Shown here: piece after piece, positions 30,538 to 41,800 of the stretch
Layout of the letters: every line of letters starts with the position of its first letter
How positions within the stretch are numbered: position 1 is the stretch's first letter
DNA from: Parietichytrium sp. I65-24A
Lineage: Eukaryota > Sar > Bigyra > Thraustochytrida > Thraustochytriidae
NCBI GenBank assembly: GCA_012862575.1
Contig: BLSF01000028.1
Coordinates: 372,001-436,000 of the forward strand
Direction of reading: 5' to 3'
Length of the DNA: 64,000 nucleotides
The notes under the pieces: model-generated
The model's input: only the letters and a program-made list of their open reading frames with translations
The model's database searches: none
Told to the model about the DNA's origin: nothing
Translations under genes and position numbers: made by a program

Positions 30538-31536
30538 TTAGCGAGTCAGGGTCAGAGCTGCCGCGAGAGCCAAGGAGAGAGCTCCAGACAAGGTGTTGGC
30601 TCCATTCGGTGCCATAGTTGGTGCAAAGGTTGCCCCCTTGTCAGCAGCGTCTGTTGGTTCCTTAGTCGGAGCCTCAGTTGGCTTGGAGGTTGAAGCCTCA
30701 GAAGACTTGGAGGTTGGAGCCACAGATGGCTCGGAGGTTGGAGCCTCAGATGGCTTGGAGGTTGGAGTCTCAGTACCCAAGGTTGGAGCTGGAGTTGAAG
30801 TTGGTGGTCGAGTTTCGCCCTCAGCAGTAGGTGCCATCGTTGGGGAGGCTGATGGGGCCATCGTTGGGGCGGCTGATGGGGCCCCCGTTGGAAGAGGTGT
30901 GGGACTCTCGGTCTCCGCGCCTTCGAGGAACTGTGCGCATTGATCGAATCCCTTGTTGTAACTTTGGATTCCGGCTCCTGGAGCTGGGTCACCGTAATTG
31001 TCTACGACTTCGTCACCAAACAACGTCCAGTTAGCTTCAGGAACAGGCGAATCCTCTCCCGAGATAAGAGATGAAGAAAATGTACACATGTCTTCGCAGC
31101 TCTCGATACATGCATCTGAAAAGCTCATATCATCACCTTCAAGATCGCCAAAGTCCAACGCGATGTTTGCGGAAATTCCGGAGTTCGCCACCCCAGCCTT
31201 TGTTGCAAACTGTCCAACGGCTGTTGCGAGACCAGTTGCGTTAGAAACGCCCATGTTGTTGCTGTACGCGGTAGATTCAAATGTAATGCTTTCAATGAGT
31301 TTGCTGCTGTCACAGACCACAGTGAGGAATGCGCACTTTGTTGTTCCTTGGAAGTTGCAAGGATCTGCAGATGTGGCTTGGCATGAATTCCAGTTTGCCT
31401 CGTTCATGCTCTCCGCGAAAGTCTTGAACACTTCGCAGCGAGACAATTTGGAAGCGTCCGAGAGACCTGTGCAAGCTGGAAAAGCTTCGCTCTGATGAAT
31501 GGCCAGAGCGCCAGCGGCTGCGATGGCGAGCTTCAT
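30538..31536 (-). CDS. Secreted GPI-anchor-type protein with Pro/Thr-rich repeats
   Basis: A 332-residue protein; the ATG at 31536 is used, not the upstream TTG. Residues 1-18 form a signal peptide ending QSEA. The ectodomain of about 200 residues has about 11 cysteines and two N-glycosylation sites (NAT, NWT). From about 205 to 300 it is a Thr/Pro/Ser mucin-like stalk of degenerate PTSxPSxAPTS units (APTMAPSASPT, KPSEAPTSEPS). The last 20 residues are hydrophobic and end in a short polar tail (SGALSLALAAALTLTR), consistent with a GPI attachment signal. Such PT-rich stalks are typical of stramenopile cell-surface proteins. The cysteine pattern of the ectodomain is not one I can name. It is likely heavily O-glycosylated at the cell surface. 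Confidence 0.75.
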   Translation of the reverse strand: MKLAIAAAGALAIHQSEAFPACTGLSDASKLSRCEVFKTFAESMNEANWNSCQATSADPCNFQGTTKCAFLTVVCDSSKLIESITFESTAYSNNMGVSNATGLATAVGQFATKAGVANSGISANIALDFGDLEGDDMSFSDACIESCEDMCTFSSSLISGEDSPVPEANWTLFGDEVVDNYGDPAPGAGIQSYNKGFDQCAQFLEGAETESPTPLPTGAPSAAPTMAPSASPTMAPTAEGETRPPTSTPAPTLGTETPTSKPSEAPTSEPSVAPTSKSSEASTSKPTEAPTKEPTDAADKGATFAPTMAPNGANTLSGALSLALAAALTLTR

Positions 31537-34500
31537 TTTGCGCAACAAACACCACGTAAAGGCTGAAGGCGTATAGCAGAACTCTCAAGGTGTGTTCAAC
31601 GAATGATGTTTTGGGTCTGCACGACGAAGCCCGGACAATGGATCAGATTCTGACAACACATGATCCTATACAATCTTGCTCGAGAGTGCTATGAAAGAGA
31701 TTACCACAGAGAGAGTGTAAATGAGGTGCTCATCCTCGTGGACTTTTAGTTTCTATCTATAAAGAAAAAGCCAGAGATGGGCTTTCACACTGAATTTGTT
31801 TTTGCATGTTTTACCTCGGCACTCTTATAAGATTATCAAAGAAGTTGGAAATACAGTCCAGCACCGTACTCGGTTGCCTGTTCTGAAAGTACTTTCACGT
31901 GTGCAGAGTTTTCGGCCCACCGTTGCATCAAACTCAACACCTTGACTACAGAAAAAGCCAGCCCTGTAACCGTCTCAGACAGCTCGAGGGAGTCAAGTAC
32001 GGAAAGGTTAGAGCCTCTTAACACTCCGAACGGGTCCAAGAGGGTCAGCATAGAGAGTCATCATAGAGGATAACAGACCCTTAAGAAGTTGTAGCGTACG
32101 GAGATCAAACTGTCCAACCCCTCCATTGTCAGGGTTCAGAATACTAGCACAATTCAGACGGTCTGGTAGTTCGGAAAAGAAACGGTTTTCATATTTTAAT
32201 TAGCCCGGGCCTTTGAGTCTTGTGCGCACCAGTAGTACCAGAGCCCAATTTTCAACCTGCTCAATTGTAAAAGGGGTGCCAATTTTGATCTCGCACTCCA
32301 CCCACCTTGATGTAAAAGTTTTAAACCTGGCGTATACAGTTGTACTCGACTTTGTTGACATTTGCTTCTCTTGCCAACCAGCACGTAATGTGCTGTAATG
32401 AGAGTCAATCAGAATTCACAGTGTCAATTCGGCAAAAGTTTCAACTTGAAACGGTTGCGATTGACTGGCAGGGAAGTATAGAAAGCATAAAAGACAGGAT
32501 AGGAGAAATCTGGTGTACAGCGCTTGACACTGGTTAGGACGGGCTATCGAATGAGGCGAAGTCCTTATCTGTTTGATGTGATAGCCATGACAGCCCCTTG
32601 TTCCGTGGGCTGCTCCCTGTGCTCTACTGTCAGAACCGTTCTGATCCAGAAAATCTGGGCTCAAGCCTTACGTTGTCTGCAAACCTTTCTCTTGCAGCCC
32701 AATGATTCAGAAAGGGGTTGCGCTGACTATAAATGGCTGTTCTAAGTCATTGAATTGTAAAGGTTCATTTGCGCTGCTCGCTCCCCTCCACATTTCGTTC
32801 ACAAAATTTTATATATAATATAAAAAAATTGAATAAAACAGTGACTGAACAAAACAATGAGCTTCTGTTGCGCAACTTGCGCAACGCCGAAAGCATGCTT
32901 CTTAGAGGAGTCTATCGCTGTATAACACAACGGCAAGAATTGGATTGTGTATAATTTTCGTCTGAGGTGGTATGAAGCGGTGACGAAACAACAGTCGACT
33001 GCTTGCTCAACCATCAGCACGACTTCATTCTCTTGAGGAGATTAGACCGGGAGAGGGTCTTTCCGTGAGTAAGTTCATTCACCGGGCACTACCAAATTAC
33101 GTCTCCTGGTGCTTTGAAGACGCCGAAACTCATCCCGTTTCGCCTGAAACGTTTTTGGTGGCGCTGGCTGCAGCTTTTATAGGTACTTAGAGCTGCGCAT
33201 CGTTCCATCAAAGTCAGGCAGAGAAAGACTAGTATCACCCAACGGAAGCGAGACGATTGGTTGACCTCGATAATAAAAGGGACACAAAACACTGAGTAAC
33301 TGAGTTGCGCCGAGCTCTTGCGAACGTGTGCCCGCCCGACCTCAAAAGAACTGTGGCGCTCTAGATGCTAGTCAATCGTTTAAAATTGAGCGACGCCGTT
33401 CCCAAGCTCCTCTAGGATCATGGATGTCAAATATTACGTTGACGACCATTCCTTCTTTGCATTACTTTTTACAAAACGCACGCGAATTATTTTCCTCTTC
33501 TCTGGACATCTGCAAAGGCAAGATATGATAGGGGTTGACTGAGACACTAGGAAATTCGCGAGACAACTCTGTGTTGCACGAATGAACAGACGATATGTCT
33601 TCTGACTGACAAATCTCCCGGAGTTTTGAAAGTGACTTTCTTCACAGACGTTCACAAGTATACAAGCTCTGAGGCATGACCTGCCTCTTGAAGTCGTTCA
33701 TCAGTCAGTCAGCCAACAACAAACAATCCAAACCCATCAAGTCAATCAAAAACAATCCATATGTTTTACCGCTCGGGCATCAGGTCCCGGTGTTACAATG
33801 TCGCGATGTCACGGTACTCACGCGTCATTCCTTTCCGGCTGTGACCGAGCCGCGATCTATTATGGTACTCGAGTACGGGCACTCACTGTCAGTACTCGAG
33901 GACGCATCATTCATCTTGATCGAGATGCTTGCTCACAGCATTCACTGTCAATCATGGTCTCAGTAGTCTCAGTATTGGTCAAGATTGACTGTGAAACATA
34001 TTTTACCAAGGAATACTCACTGTCCGTACAGTACCCGTACCGGTAAGGCTACGAGTGGCGGTGGTTGTTGAATTTTGCAACTTCCTTCCTTGCAACTGCG
34101 AATTTGAATTTTGAACTTATATGTGTGCGTTACTGAAAGTGGGTGCCAGTGACTTGAGGACATGAAGACATATGAAGACCAGACAGGTTGCGTTGGTTAC
34201 GTTGGTTACGTTGGTTGCGTCGCACTGCTCATTGGGCACTCTTCATCGTGCACAGTACGGCCGTTAAGGCGTTGGAAAGAGACGCTCGCCGACGCACAGA
34301 ACAGTCAAATTCTGTGTGGATTCTGTGTGCACGCGTACGCACGGGTGCAAAGAGGACAGTGGCCGCGAGTCAGGTGGCGGTATTGCGAAAGGGAGAGAGG
34401 AGAAAGCCGAACGTCATCGTGCAGACGTGCAGACGTGCAATGCGAGAGCTGCTCACGACGGTGTAGAAGCGGGTGGATCTGAACATCTGAACATCTGAAC

Positions 34501-34559
34501 AGAGGTGTTGTTTCGCCGGGATTGAAGGTAGAGGAGCGAGGGTTCGGAGAGCGCGCGCC
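31537..34559. other. Large intergenic region with decayed coding sequence and dispersed motifs
   Basis: 3 kb between divergent genes. A decayed coding stretch lies at 31836-32415 on the minus strand (listed separately). Three copies of an ACTCACTGTC-type motif lie at 33879-34046 among GTAC and CCGGTA elements. A nine-base GTTGGTTAC triplication is at about 34190-34218, and a GAACATCT repeat is near 34480. No intact gene is seen. Confidence 0.5.
31836..32415 (-). pseudogene. Decayed protein-coding segment
   Basis: On the minus strand, after a TGA at 32416-32418, 71 codons of protein-like sequence (including RWVECEIKIGTPFTIEQVE) run to a TAA at 32200-32202. The same frame then resumes with NRFFSELPDRLNCASILN and FDLRTLQLLKGLLSS before it ends near 32010. 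A frame shifted by one continues as MLTLLDPFGVLRGSNL to a stop at 31836. Further protein-like pieces lie upstream to about 32560 in yet other frames. No consensus splice sites join the parts, so successive stop and frameshift mutations in a dead gene are the best reading. The family is unrecognised. Confidence 0.4.
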
Positions 34560-37500
34560 ATGTCGCCTCCAGGCTCCGAGAATGCGGAGAGGGCTGGGGA
34601 TGATAACATCAAGGTGTTTGTGCGGCTAAGACCGCCAGGGGAAGGCGAGGCTCGAGCAGACTCGGCGCTGATCGCAGATGGTGACTTTGCTGTGCGGACG
34701 ACTGACCAGCAGCAATGCTTCACATTCGACAGAGTGTTCGATAGTGCGGCGGAACAAGACCTGGTTTTTCAAGTGTGCGGCGAGCCGATGGCCAAGGAGG
34801 TTATCAAGGGCTTCAACTGTACAGTATTCGCGTACGGGCAGACAGGGTCCGGGAAATCGTTCACCATCTTCGGCCCCGAAAACGGAGCCGAAGAGAATCT
34901 CCAGGGCTTGCTGCCGCGTACTTTGAAGCGGCTGTTTGCGCTTTTCAGGACCGTGGAGGGCGAGTGTGAATTTTTTTGCAAGGGAAGTATGGTGGAGCTG
35001 TACAACGAAAAAATCTACGACCTCCTGGACCCTATCAGAGGCTCGGATCAGAACCTCCAGCTCCGAGAGTCTATGAGCAGGGGTGTCTACGTTGAAAATC
35101 AAACCGAAGTGGTTTTTGAGACCGCAGAGGACGCCCTTGAAGCTGTGCGTCGAGGCGCTGAAGGGCGTCGTATGGGTGCAACTGCCATGAACCGGGAAAG
35201 TAGCCGGTCTCATACAGTTTTCACACTTATCCTCGAGAGCAAGGTCACGAATCAAGAGGGCGTACTCGTGTCACGCACAGCGAGGCTAAACATTGTCGAC
35301 TTGGCGGGAAGTGAACGCCAGTCCCTCACGCAGGCCTGCGGCGAGCGCCAGAAAGAGGCGAACTTCATTAACAAGTCGCTTTTGTGCCTTGGGACGGTGA
35401 TCAGCTCCTTGGCTTCGCTATCAGATATTCAGCGAACTTCAGCATATCGACCACATATCAAGTATCGCGATTCTAAGCTCACTTTCCTGCTCCGCGACTC
35501 GCTTGGCGGCAACTCCAAAACTCACATGATTGCCAACATAAACCCGGTGGTTAAATACTTTGCAGAGTCGTTGTCCACGATCAAATTTGCACAGCGAGCA
35601 AAACTTATCAGGAACAAAGCAAAGGTAAACGAGGATCATTCCATTGCCAGCGTCGCAGCATTGAAGGCCCAAATTCAAACTTTACAGGAGCAACTTCAGG
35701 ATGCCCGGAACACGGCTGCACCAAGTCTGCCCCGAGCAGTACCCGAACTTCACGACACGGCGACCATCCACCATGATAGGCTCGAGCAGCTTTTGAGTCA
35801 TGCACTAGAGGTTACGGAGGCGGCAAGGCAGCGCGCCGATGGTCTGAAGGCGCTCGTTGATACCAAGGGGGAGGCTTGTTCCAAAGTTTCCAAGGCTTTA
35901 ACAGCACAAAAAGCCTTGTTTAAGCTGAAGGTTGGGCAGGTGGCTCACTTGATGAAGAAAATACCCACAGAACAGGAGATTATTGGATGGCAGGTTCGAG
36001 AAGACATGCTTTGGAAGGAGCTCAACTCTCAAAATGCGGATGCGGTCGAGTGGCGAACAAAGTATGAGGAGGCTCTGAAGCGAAATCAGCTCGACGAAAC
36101 GCAGCTAAAAAGGCTCCGCGAGGTTGAGGAGATGAATCGCAAACTTTGCGAGGAGACTCGTGTCCTGCTAGAGGCCAAACAAGAGCTTCAAGATCGCTTA
36201 GCTGCCGCGCCGAGTTTCAATTCGAGCAGAGAGGAACTGAGCGCGCCTCGTCCGGCTTTCAGTAGCCCACTCAAGCAAGCCAAGAACGCTTTACCTAGCA
36301 CGCCAGAACATTTTCAATCTCGCGAGCGTAGGTTTTCAAGTGTGTCAAGTAGCGCAGGAACTCCGCCTCCGGCGAAGGAGGAGATTGCCAAGGTGGAGTT
36401 TCAAGTGATGAAGAAGAAGTTGGAGGCACGCATCAAGGAACTGGAAGAGAAGGTCACATCGGACGATTCTGAAAAGTTACTAGTTCAGTTAGGGCAAACG
36501 GAGGAGCTACTTCAAAAGGCAAGGTCTGAGCTTGAATCGAAAACTGCGGAACACAGTCAGCTCTTGGCCGAAAATGCAACTCTTCTGAAGTCTGAAGAAG
36601 CAGCTAACAGTAGTGCTCAATCCCTCAATACGAAATTGCAAGACCTCGAGACCAGGCTAATGGATATTGATTCTTTGCGTGAGCAGCTCGAGCACGTGTC
36701 TGCCCACAATCGATTAATTGATCGACGTCTTGAAGAAACCAGGCGTGAAGCTCAGGAGGAGAAAGAGAGCTTGGAAGCCCAGCTCGCTGACTCGAAATCT
36801 ACCATCGATTTACTACGAGCAGCGCAGAAAGAATACGAGGAAGCAGACTCTGCCCAGGAGCAGCAGCATTTCCAGCTGCAATGCGAAGTGGAGTCGCTTA
36901 CCAAGCTCCGGGAAGCCCAAATGCGAACAGATGCTCTTCGCATCGCAAGTCTGAAGAGTACAATATCTGAGTTGCAAGGCAAAGACGTCGTGTATAAAAA
37001 GCAGATTGAGGACCTTCAGACAGCAGCTGTTGAGTATTGCCAGTCGTTGAATACCGAACGATCTCGAAGAGAGCAGCTAGAAGCAGAGCTGGATCAGCAC
37101 CTGAAAGAGGCAGCAGAGTTGGAAAGTATTCTCGAGGAAGAGCGGTCTGAGAACGACCATCTCCGCTCTGCCCTCAACCAAGCGAAGTCGGAGGTTGCAA
37201 GGCTGAACGAGTTGCAGAATGCCCGCGAAAGGCAGCTGTTGCTTCAGCTGGAAGAACAAAAGAAAAACCACGAGCGTTTGCTAGAGGAACAGTTGCAGTC
37301 AAGTGCATGCTCCACGAGCAACGAGCAAGAGGTGGCAAATCTCGAGGAGCAGCTAGCTACAGAGCATGACTTGCGCACCGAGGCCGAAAACAAAGTCGTG
37401 GAGCTTCAGATTAAGGTGGACGAGTTGGCGGCTGCAAACTCTAAACTTGCCGGGAATGCTAATTTGCGCGAGAAAATCAAGTATGTACAGAAACTCAAGG

Positions 37501-37757
37501 ACAGAATTCATGAACTGGAGGAAAATGACACTTCTCTGCGGAAGAAAATCATCCGTCTCGAACACATCTGTTCGTCCACGAATCTCCCGGGAATGTTGTC
37601 GCCACGGAAAATCACGGTTGCAGACTCCAGTAACAAGGAAAACTCCGATTCGAGCAACATCATGACCACTCCTTCTAAAGATTCGAAAGGTGTCCCAGGA
37701 GGAACGCCAAGCAATCGGAGAACGCCTCGGCAAGCTACGCCGCGAACGAGTGACTAA
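34560..37757 (+). CDS. Kinesin-12 (KIF15-like) motor protein
   Basis: An intronless 1,065-residue protein from an ATG at 34560. An N-terminal motor occupies about 15-360: NIKVFVRLRP (16-25), P-loop GQTGSGKS (93-100), switch I NRESSRSH (211-218), switch II DLAGSER (247-253) and the KYRDSKLTFLLRDSLGG block (301-317). The neck continues AQRAKLIRNKAKVNED, a class-12 signature. A long coiled coil runs from about 360 to 1,010, with Gly/Pro breaks around 560-610 rich in Ser/Pro. The last 60 residues are Ser/Thr/Pro-rich with possible CDK sites (TPSK, TPRQATPRT). Kinesin-12 motors move toward microtubule plus ends and act in spindle bipolarity or division-plane structures. Class assignment is by motor-to-neck motifs; phylogeny would settle it. 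Confidence 0.9.
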   Translation: MSPPGSENAERAGDDNIKVFVRLRPPGEGEARADSALIADGDFAVRTTDQQQCFTFDRVFDSAAEQDLVFQVCGEPMAKEVIKGFNCTVFAYGQTGSGKSFTIFGPENGAEENLQGLLPRTLKRLFALFRTVEGECEFFCKGSMVELYNEKIYDLLDPIRGSDQNLQLRESMSRGVYVENQTEVVFETAEDALEAVRRGAEGRRMGATAMNRESSRSHTVFTLILESKVTNQEGVLVSRTARLNIVDLAGSERQSLTQACGERQKEANFINKSLLCLGTVISSLASLSDIQRTSAYRPHIKYRDSKLTFLLRDSLGGNSKTHMIANINPVVKYFAESLSTIKFAQRAKLIRNKAKVNEDHSIASVAALKAQIQTLQEQLQDARNTAAPSLPRAVPELHDTATIHHDRLEQLLSHALEVTEAARQRADGLKALVDTKGEACSKVSKALTAQKALFKLKVGQVAHLMKKIPTEQEIIGWQVREDMLWKELNSQNADAVEWRTKYEEALKRNQLDETQLKRLREVEEMNRKLCEETRVLLEAKQELQDRLAAAPSFNSSREELSAPRPAFSSPLKQAKNALPSTPEHFQSRERRFSSVSSSAGTPPPAKEEIAKVEFQVMKKKLEARIKELEEKVTSDDSEKLLVQLGQTEELLQKARSELESKTAEHSQLLAENATLLKSEEAANSSAQSLNTKLQDLETRLMDIDSLREQLEHVSAHNRLIDRRLEETRREAQEEKESLEAQLADSKSTIDLLRAAQKEYEEADSAQEQQHFQLQCEVESLTKLREAQMRTDALRIASLKSTISELQGKDVVYKKQIEDLQTAAVEYCQSLNTERSRREQLEAELDQHLKEAAELESILEEERSENDHLRSALNQAKSEVARLNELQNARERQLLLQLEEQKKNHERLLEEQLQSSACSTSNEQEVANLEEQLATEHDLRTEAENKVVELQIKVDELAAANSKLAGNANLREKIKYVQKLKDRIHELEENDTSLRKKIIRLEHICSSTNLPGMLSPRKITVADSSNKENSDSSNIMTTPSKDSKGVPGGTPSNRRTPRQATPRTSD

Positions 37758-38879
37758 ACCACCGATAATCGACCTTCCAAAACCACCGCCATAGCGCCCA
37801 TCAATCAAACCATCAAGCTCTGCCATTGAATCATCATATCCGCACTCACAGTCCAACAATTTCTTATTTTTCTCTTCTTCATCACTCACCCGACTCGACA
37901 AGTCCAAAACATTTGTGCGTCAAACCCTTCAGGGGTTTCACTGTTGAATGAATCAAAGGTCATCCACTTCATTTGGACAAAGCCTGCGATCAGATCCAGA
38001 ATTCTGATTTCAGAACAGATTTCAAGACCGACTGTGAGTTCCATCCAAAAGATAAGACCCATTTCGGCTATTTCGCCCGGTTCCATTTCGACGCTGACTG
38101 CAAAGAGTTCCACGCACCGAAACCTTGCGTTTCATTGTCACTTCATTTTCAGTGAACACTTTCCATGAACAATCACGGCCACGGTACTGACTGTGAGTAC
38201 TTTCACCGGTAACTCACTAGTAGAGCAGCGAAGGCCTCTAAGCTAGGAGGCACCACACCGATTGACAGCACAACCTGCTGACGTCTTTGTTTAAGAAAGC
38301 GATGGACATTACTAAGGTGCAGATGACGCAGACTCCGTCGGTGCCACGTGACCCTTCGGGAACTACTTCATACCAAAGTGTCATACCGAGGACACTCTGA
38401 GGTGCGCAGTCCGCGGCAGTTGACTAGTCATCGTTAGATTGAAAATATAGCACCGGCGCGCACGCTCTATCTCATTCCGTCTCTCTTTCGACTCCTTTGG
38501 CGCTTTGAACGTTTACACTCGGAGTTGTCGCGCACGTGTAGGTCGGTGGCCTGAAGTCTGCAAACTTCGATCGTCATCTTGGAAAGAGAGACAGAGAGGG
38601 ATAATATTTGACCATAGAAGTGTCGGACGACGGCGCGGTGAGTGCGGTCGTAGGTAGCGAGGCGTGGGTGCTGACTAGCGAGGCGTGTTGTGGCCAGGAG
38701 TGAGCGCCGGAAACGTTCCTCGCGTAACTCCTGGTTCACTCACTTTACCCTCTTACTGCTTCTCTTTTCTCTCTCTCTTCACACCAACCTCCCTGTCTCA
38801 GTCTCTCCTCTGCGTTCAATATCCTGTTTGAAATTCAGTCAATACGCCTCACTCGCTGCAGCTGCGCAGGCTCGTGACG
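37758..38879. other. Intergenic spacer between same-strand genes
   Basis: 1.1 kb. It carries one GTACTGACTGTGAGTAC motif at about 38184-38200 followed by CACCGGTAA, and a pyrimidine-rich tract (about 38740-38800) just upstream of the EF/SAM gene, probably its transcription start area. No gene is seen. Confidence 0.6.
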
Positions 38880-41800
38880 ATGCGGTGGTACGCACTCTTC
38901 GACGGCGGCAAAAGCAGCAGCTTAAGAAGCAGGATGTATCTCGCCGTGGTGGCCATCGCCATGGCGCTGTCTCTCGCGGGCGGCGTGGACACCGATGGCG
39001 ACGGCAGACTCTCTCGCGCGGAGGTGCATGCGAGCAGATTCTTCCAGCGCACAGATGCAGACGGAGACGGCACCATCTGCGCTGAAGAACTCTCGCGGCA
39101 CATGGCTCGCTTGGGCGCCGACTCCTTGGCTCGCGCTCGCACTGACCTGGACACAGGCATTGGAGTTGGCGACGGGATCGGCACGGGCGCTAAGGCTGGC
39201 ATTCAAGGCGAGGACATCGTCAGGCACTGGGAGCGGCTGACGGCACTGATCACAGCACAGGACGTGGAGGACTGGGTGGCGCACGCAGTCCTGCTTCCCC
39301 AGCATGCGGCTAAATTCCGCGAGAACGGCGTGAAGGGCATTGACTTGCCGCTTTTGCTGGAAGAGCCCGACTTTCTCCGCGAAATTGGCGTGGACGTGGG
39401 GCTACACAGGCGCCAGATCGAGCGCTCCCTGTCTATGAGACTACTTGGCGTGGGCAATGTGCCGCCCACACCTACGCTCGAATGCGTCAAATTGGACCTG
39501 GCCAACAGGACAAAGGGCGGCAAGGGCCAGTTCCGCGCCACGCTAAAGTGGTATACGGATCACGGCAGGGATTCAAACCCGGACACCGGTGCCCACGCTA
39601 ATACTTTCGGCCACGCCAGCGATGCTGGGCGGAGGCTCATCCCGGTGCATCGCTGGCGGGTGTTTTGGAAGCACCCGGCATCGGACGAGTGGACCCTGGG
39701 CGGCGTGTTCGATGGCAGCCGCTCCACGGGGGAGGTGATGCTGCGTATTGAAGGCCAGGTTTTTGAATTGCCAATTTTCAAGCTTGAGGCATGGAACCTC
39801 GTGGGAAGGAGCGACTATGCCTATACAGCATCTTGCTCGCAGATACAGTTTGGCCGAGGGGGTAGTCCGGAGATGAAGAACCCCAGCAAACCTGCGGGGC
39901 TTCTTCCTCTTGCGAGCTCATCGTCGACCCCTGTTGTCAGCAAATCGCAGGGTTGGCTCCCTAACTGCTCGATCGCATCTATGCTTTGGTCCCCAATGTC
40001 TTGTTCAATCTACGGGCCAGGTCATCAGGGTAGTGGCGGCTTGTCTGGCCATGGTGCCGGCATGTCTCCTGATTTGCACACAAAATACGTCTTTGACAAC
40101 GCTGATCTTGACGGCGACGGTGATATTGACGCAGACGAGATGGAAAGCCTGATATTGGGCTTATCGGAGCACCTAGGGCAGTCTTCGGACCGGGGAACTA
40201 CAACCATCCCTTCGGATTCTGAAACAGCGCGAGCTGCATTTTTTCGCAACAAGGGTGTAGAGAGTGGCATTCGAGCTGTGGATGGTAACCAAGATCGTAG
40301 TATTCGACCAGAAGAATTGGAAACACACTGGAAAGGCTTGCAGGGTCTCATGACTGTCGAGCAGACCGGTCGATGGATCAAGCACGCTGTTGAGCTCCCA
40401 GAGTATGAGCAGGTTTTCCACGACCTTGGGGTGACCGGTTTCGACCTTCCTATGCTCGTCGCTGACGAAGGCGCTCTGTTGGAGTCCAAGCTAGGCGTCG
40501 AGAACGCAAAACATCGAGCCTTCTTGGTTCGCGCTATCACAGTGCTTGTTATGGGCATCGGGAGCGTTCCGAATCGTATACACCATGTGGATGTCCGATC
40601 TGGCGAACAGTGCGGCTCCATCAGTCTAGATTGGACCGCCGCGGCTCGTTCATCAAGCGCGAAGAATGAGCTGCCAGTTCATAAATACGTAGTGTTGCGC
40701 AAGTCTAGCGAGAATCCGTACGAAGCCTGGTCGGAGATCTACAGCGGCATGTCCACGTCATTTGAAGACAAGAACCTGTTTCCGGGAAGGTTGTATGCGT
40801 ATCGAGTAGAGGCTTGGAACCTAATCGGTGTATCCCCAACCTATGAGTCCAGCCTCGTGGGACCAAACCGAGACTCTTGTGTTGGCACCTGGGACGGCTT
40901 GTTACGCACACTCTTGAAACTCGTGCTGCTACCTTTCCACATCTTTGGAATCCTTGCAGATAATTACTATCGAATCACCGCGTTCGGTTCCTTAATTGGC
41001 TTCTTGTACATGTTCTCTAATATGCCATATCCAGAGAAACGTCGAGTGATTCTCGCGCTGAGTTCAAAGATGGTCCCCTTGCTTAAAAGCACATTTGGAA
41101 CTGCTTTCGGCCTGGACACGCTATTTCGCACTGCATTGCAATGGCTTGAGAGGAGGCGCGTTCAGCTTGGCTTGGATGACCCTAGCACCATATCCTCTCA
41201 AGCTCGCACAGACATAGGATCGGCGAGCCCGACGCCACTGTCTCCTCACCATGATCTCATAAATCGGGCTGTAGAAGCCACATTCCCTTCTATGCCTCGA
41301 AATCGCGGCCAGCAATTCCCGAGAGGGTATAGCGCCGCCACACGCCCTTCTCGAGAACTGCCAAAGTTGAACACAGTTGACTCGGTGCGTACGCGAAACT
41401 CTTCGTGGGTACACTCCCCCTTTTCTCGGTCGCATCACATTGACCCACTATCTGCGGGGTCAAATGCCTCGCGATCGAGCAAGGACCATACTAAAGATCG
41501 TGATTCAAAGTGGGGTGTGGTTCGGGATCACTTAATGCAGAGGCGTGTCGTGAAGGCTTGGGCTAGCGTTGTGAATGAATCAGTAATGTCTTCAGATACC
41601 GAATCGTCTTCGGTGGCTTCTTTCGACCCCAATGCTTCACCGCGGTCAAACTCCCGAAGAGGCATTCGCCTGCCTAATCCGTTTCGCCGCAAAAAACGGC
41701 GTAGTTCCGAGTCATCTGGAGAGAAGCTGACAGCGCGTAGCAGTGAAGCTCAAGCCTTGCAGCAATATCCGGTATCCGGAACTGGGAATTCGACGAAACC

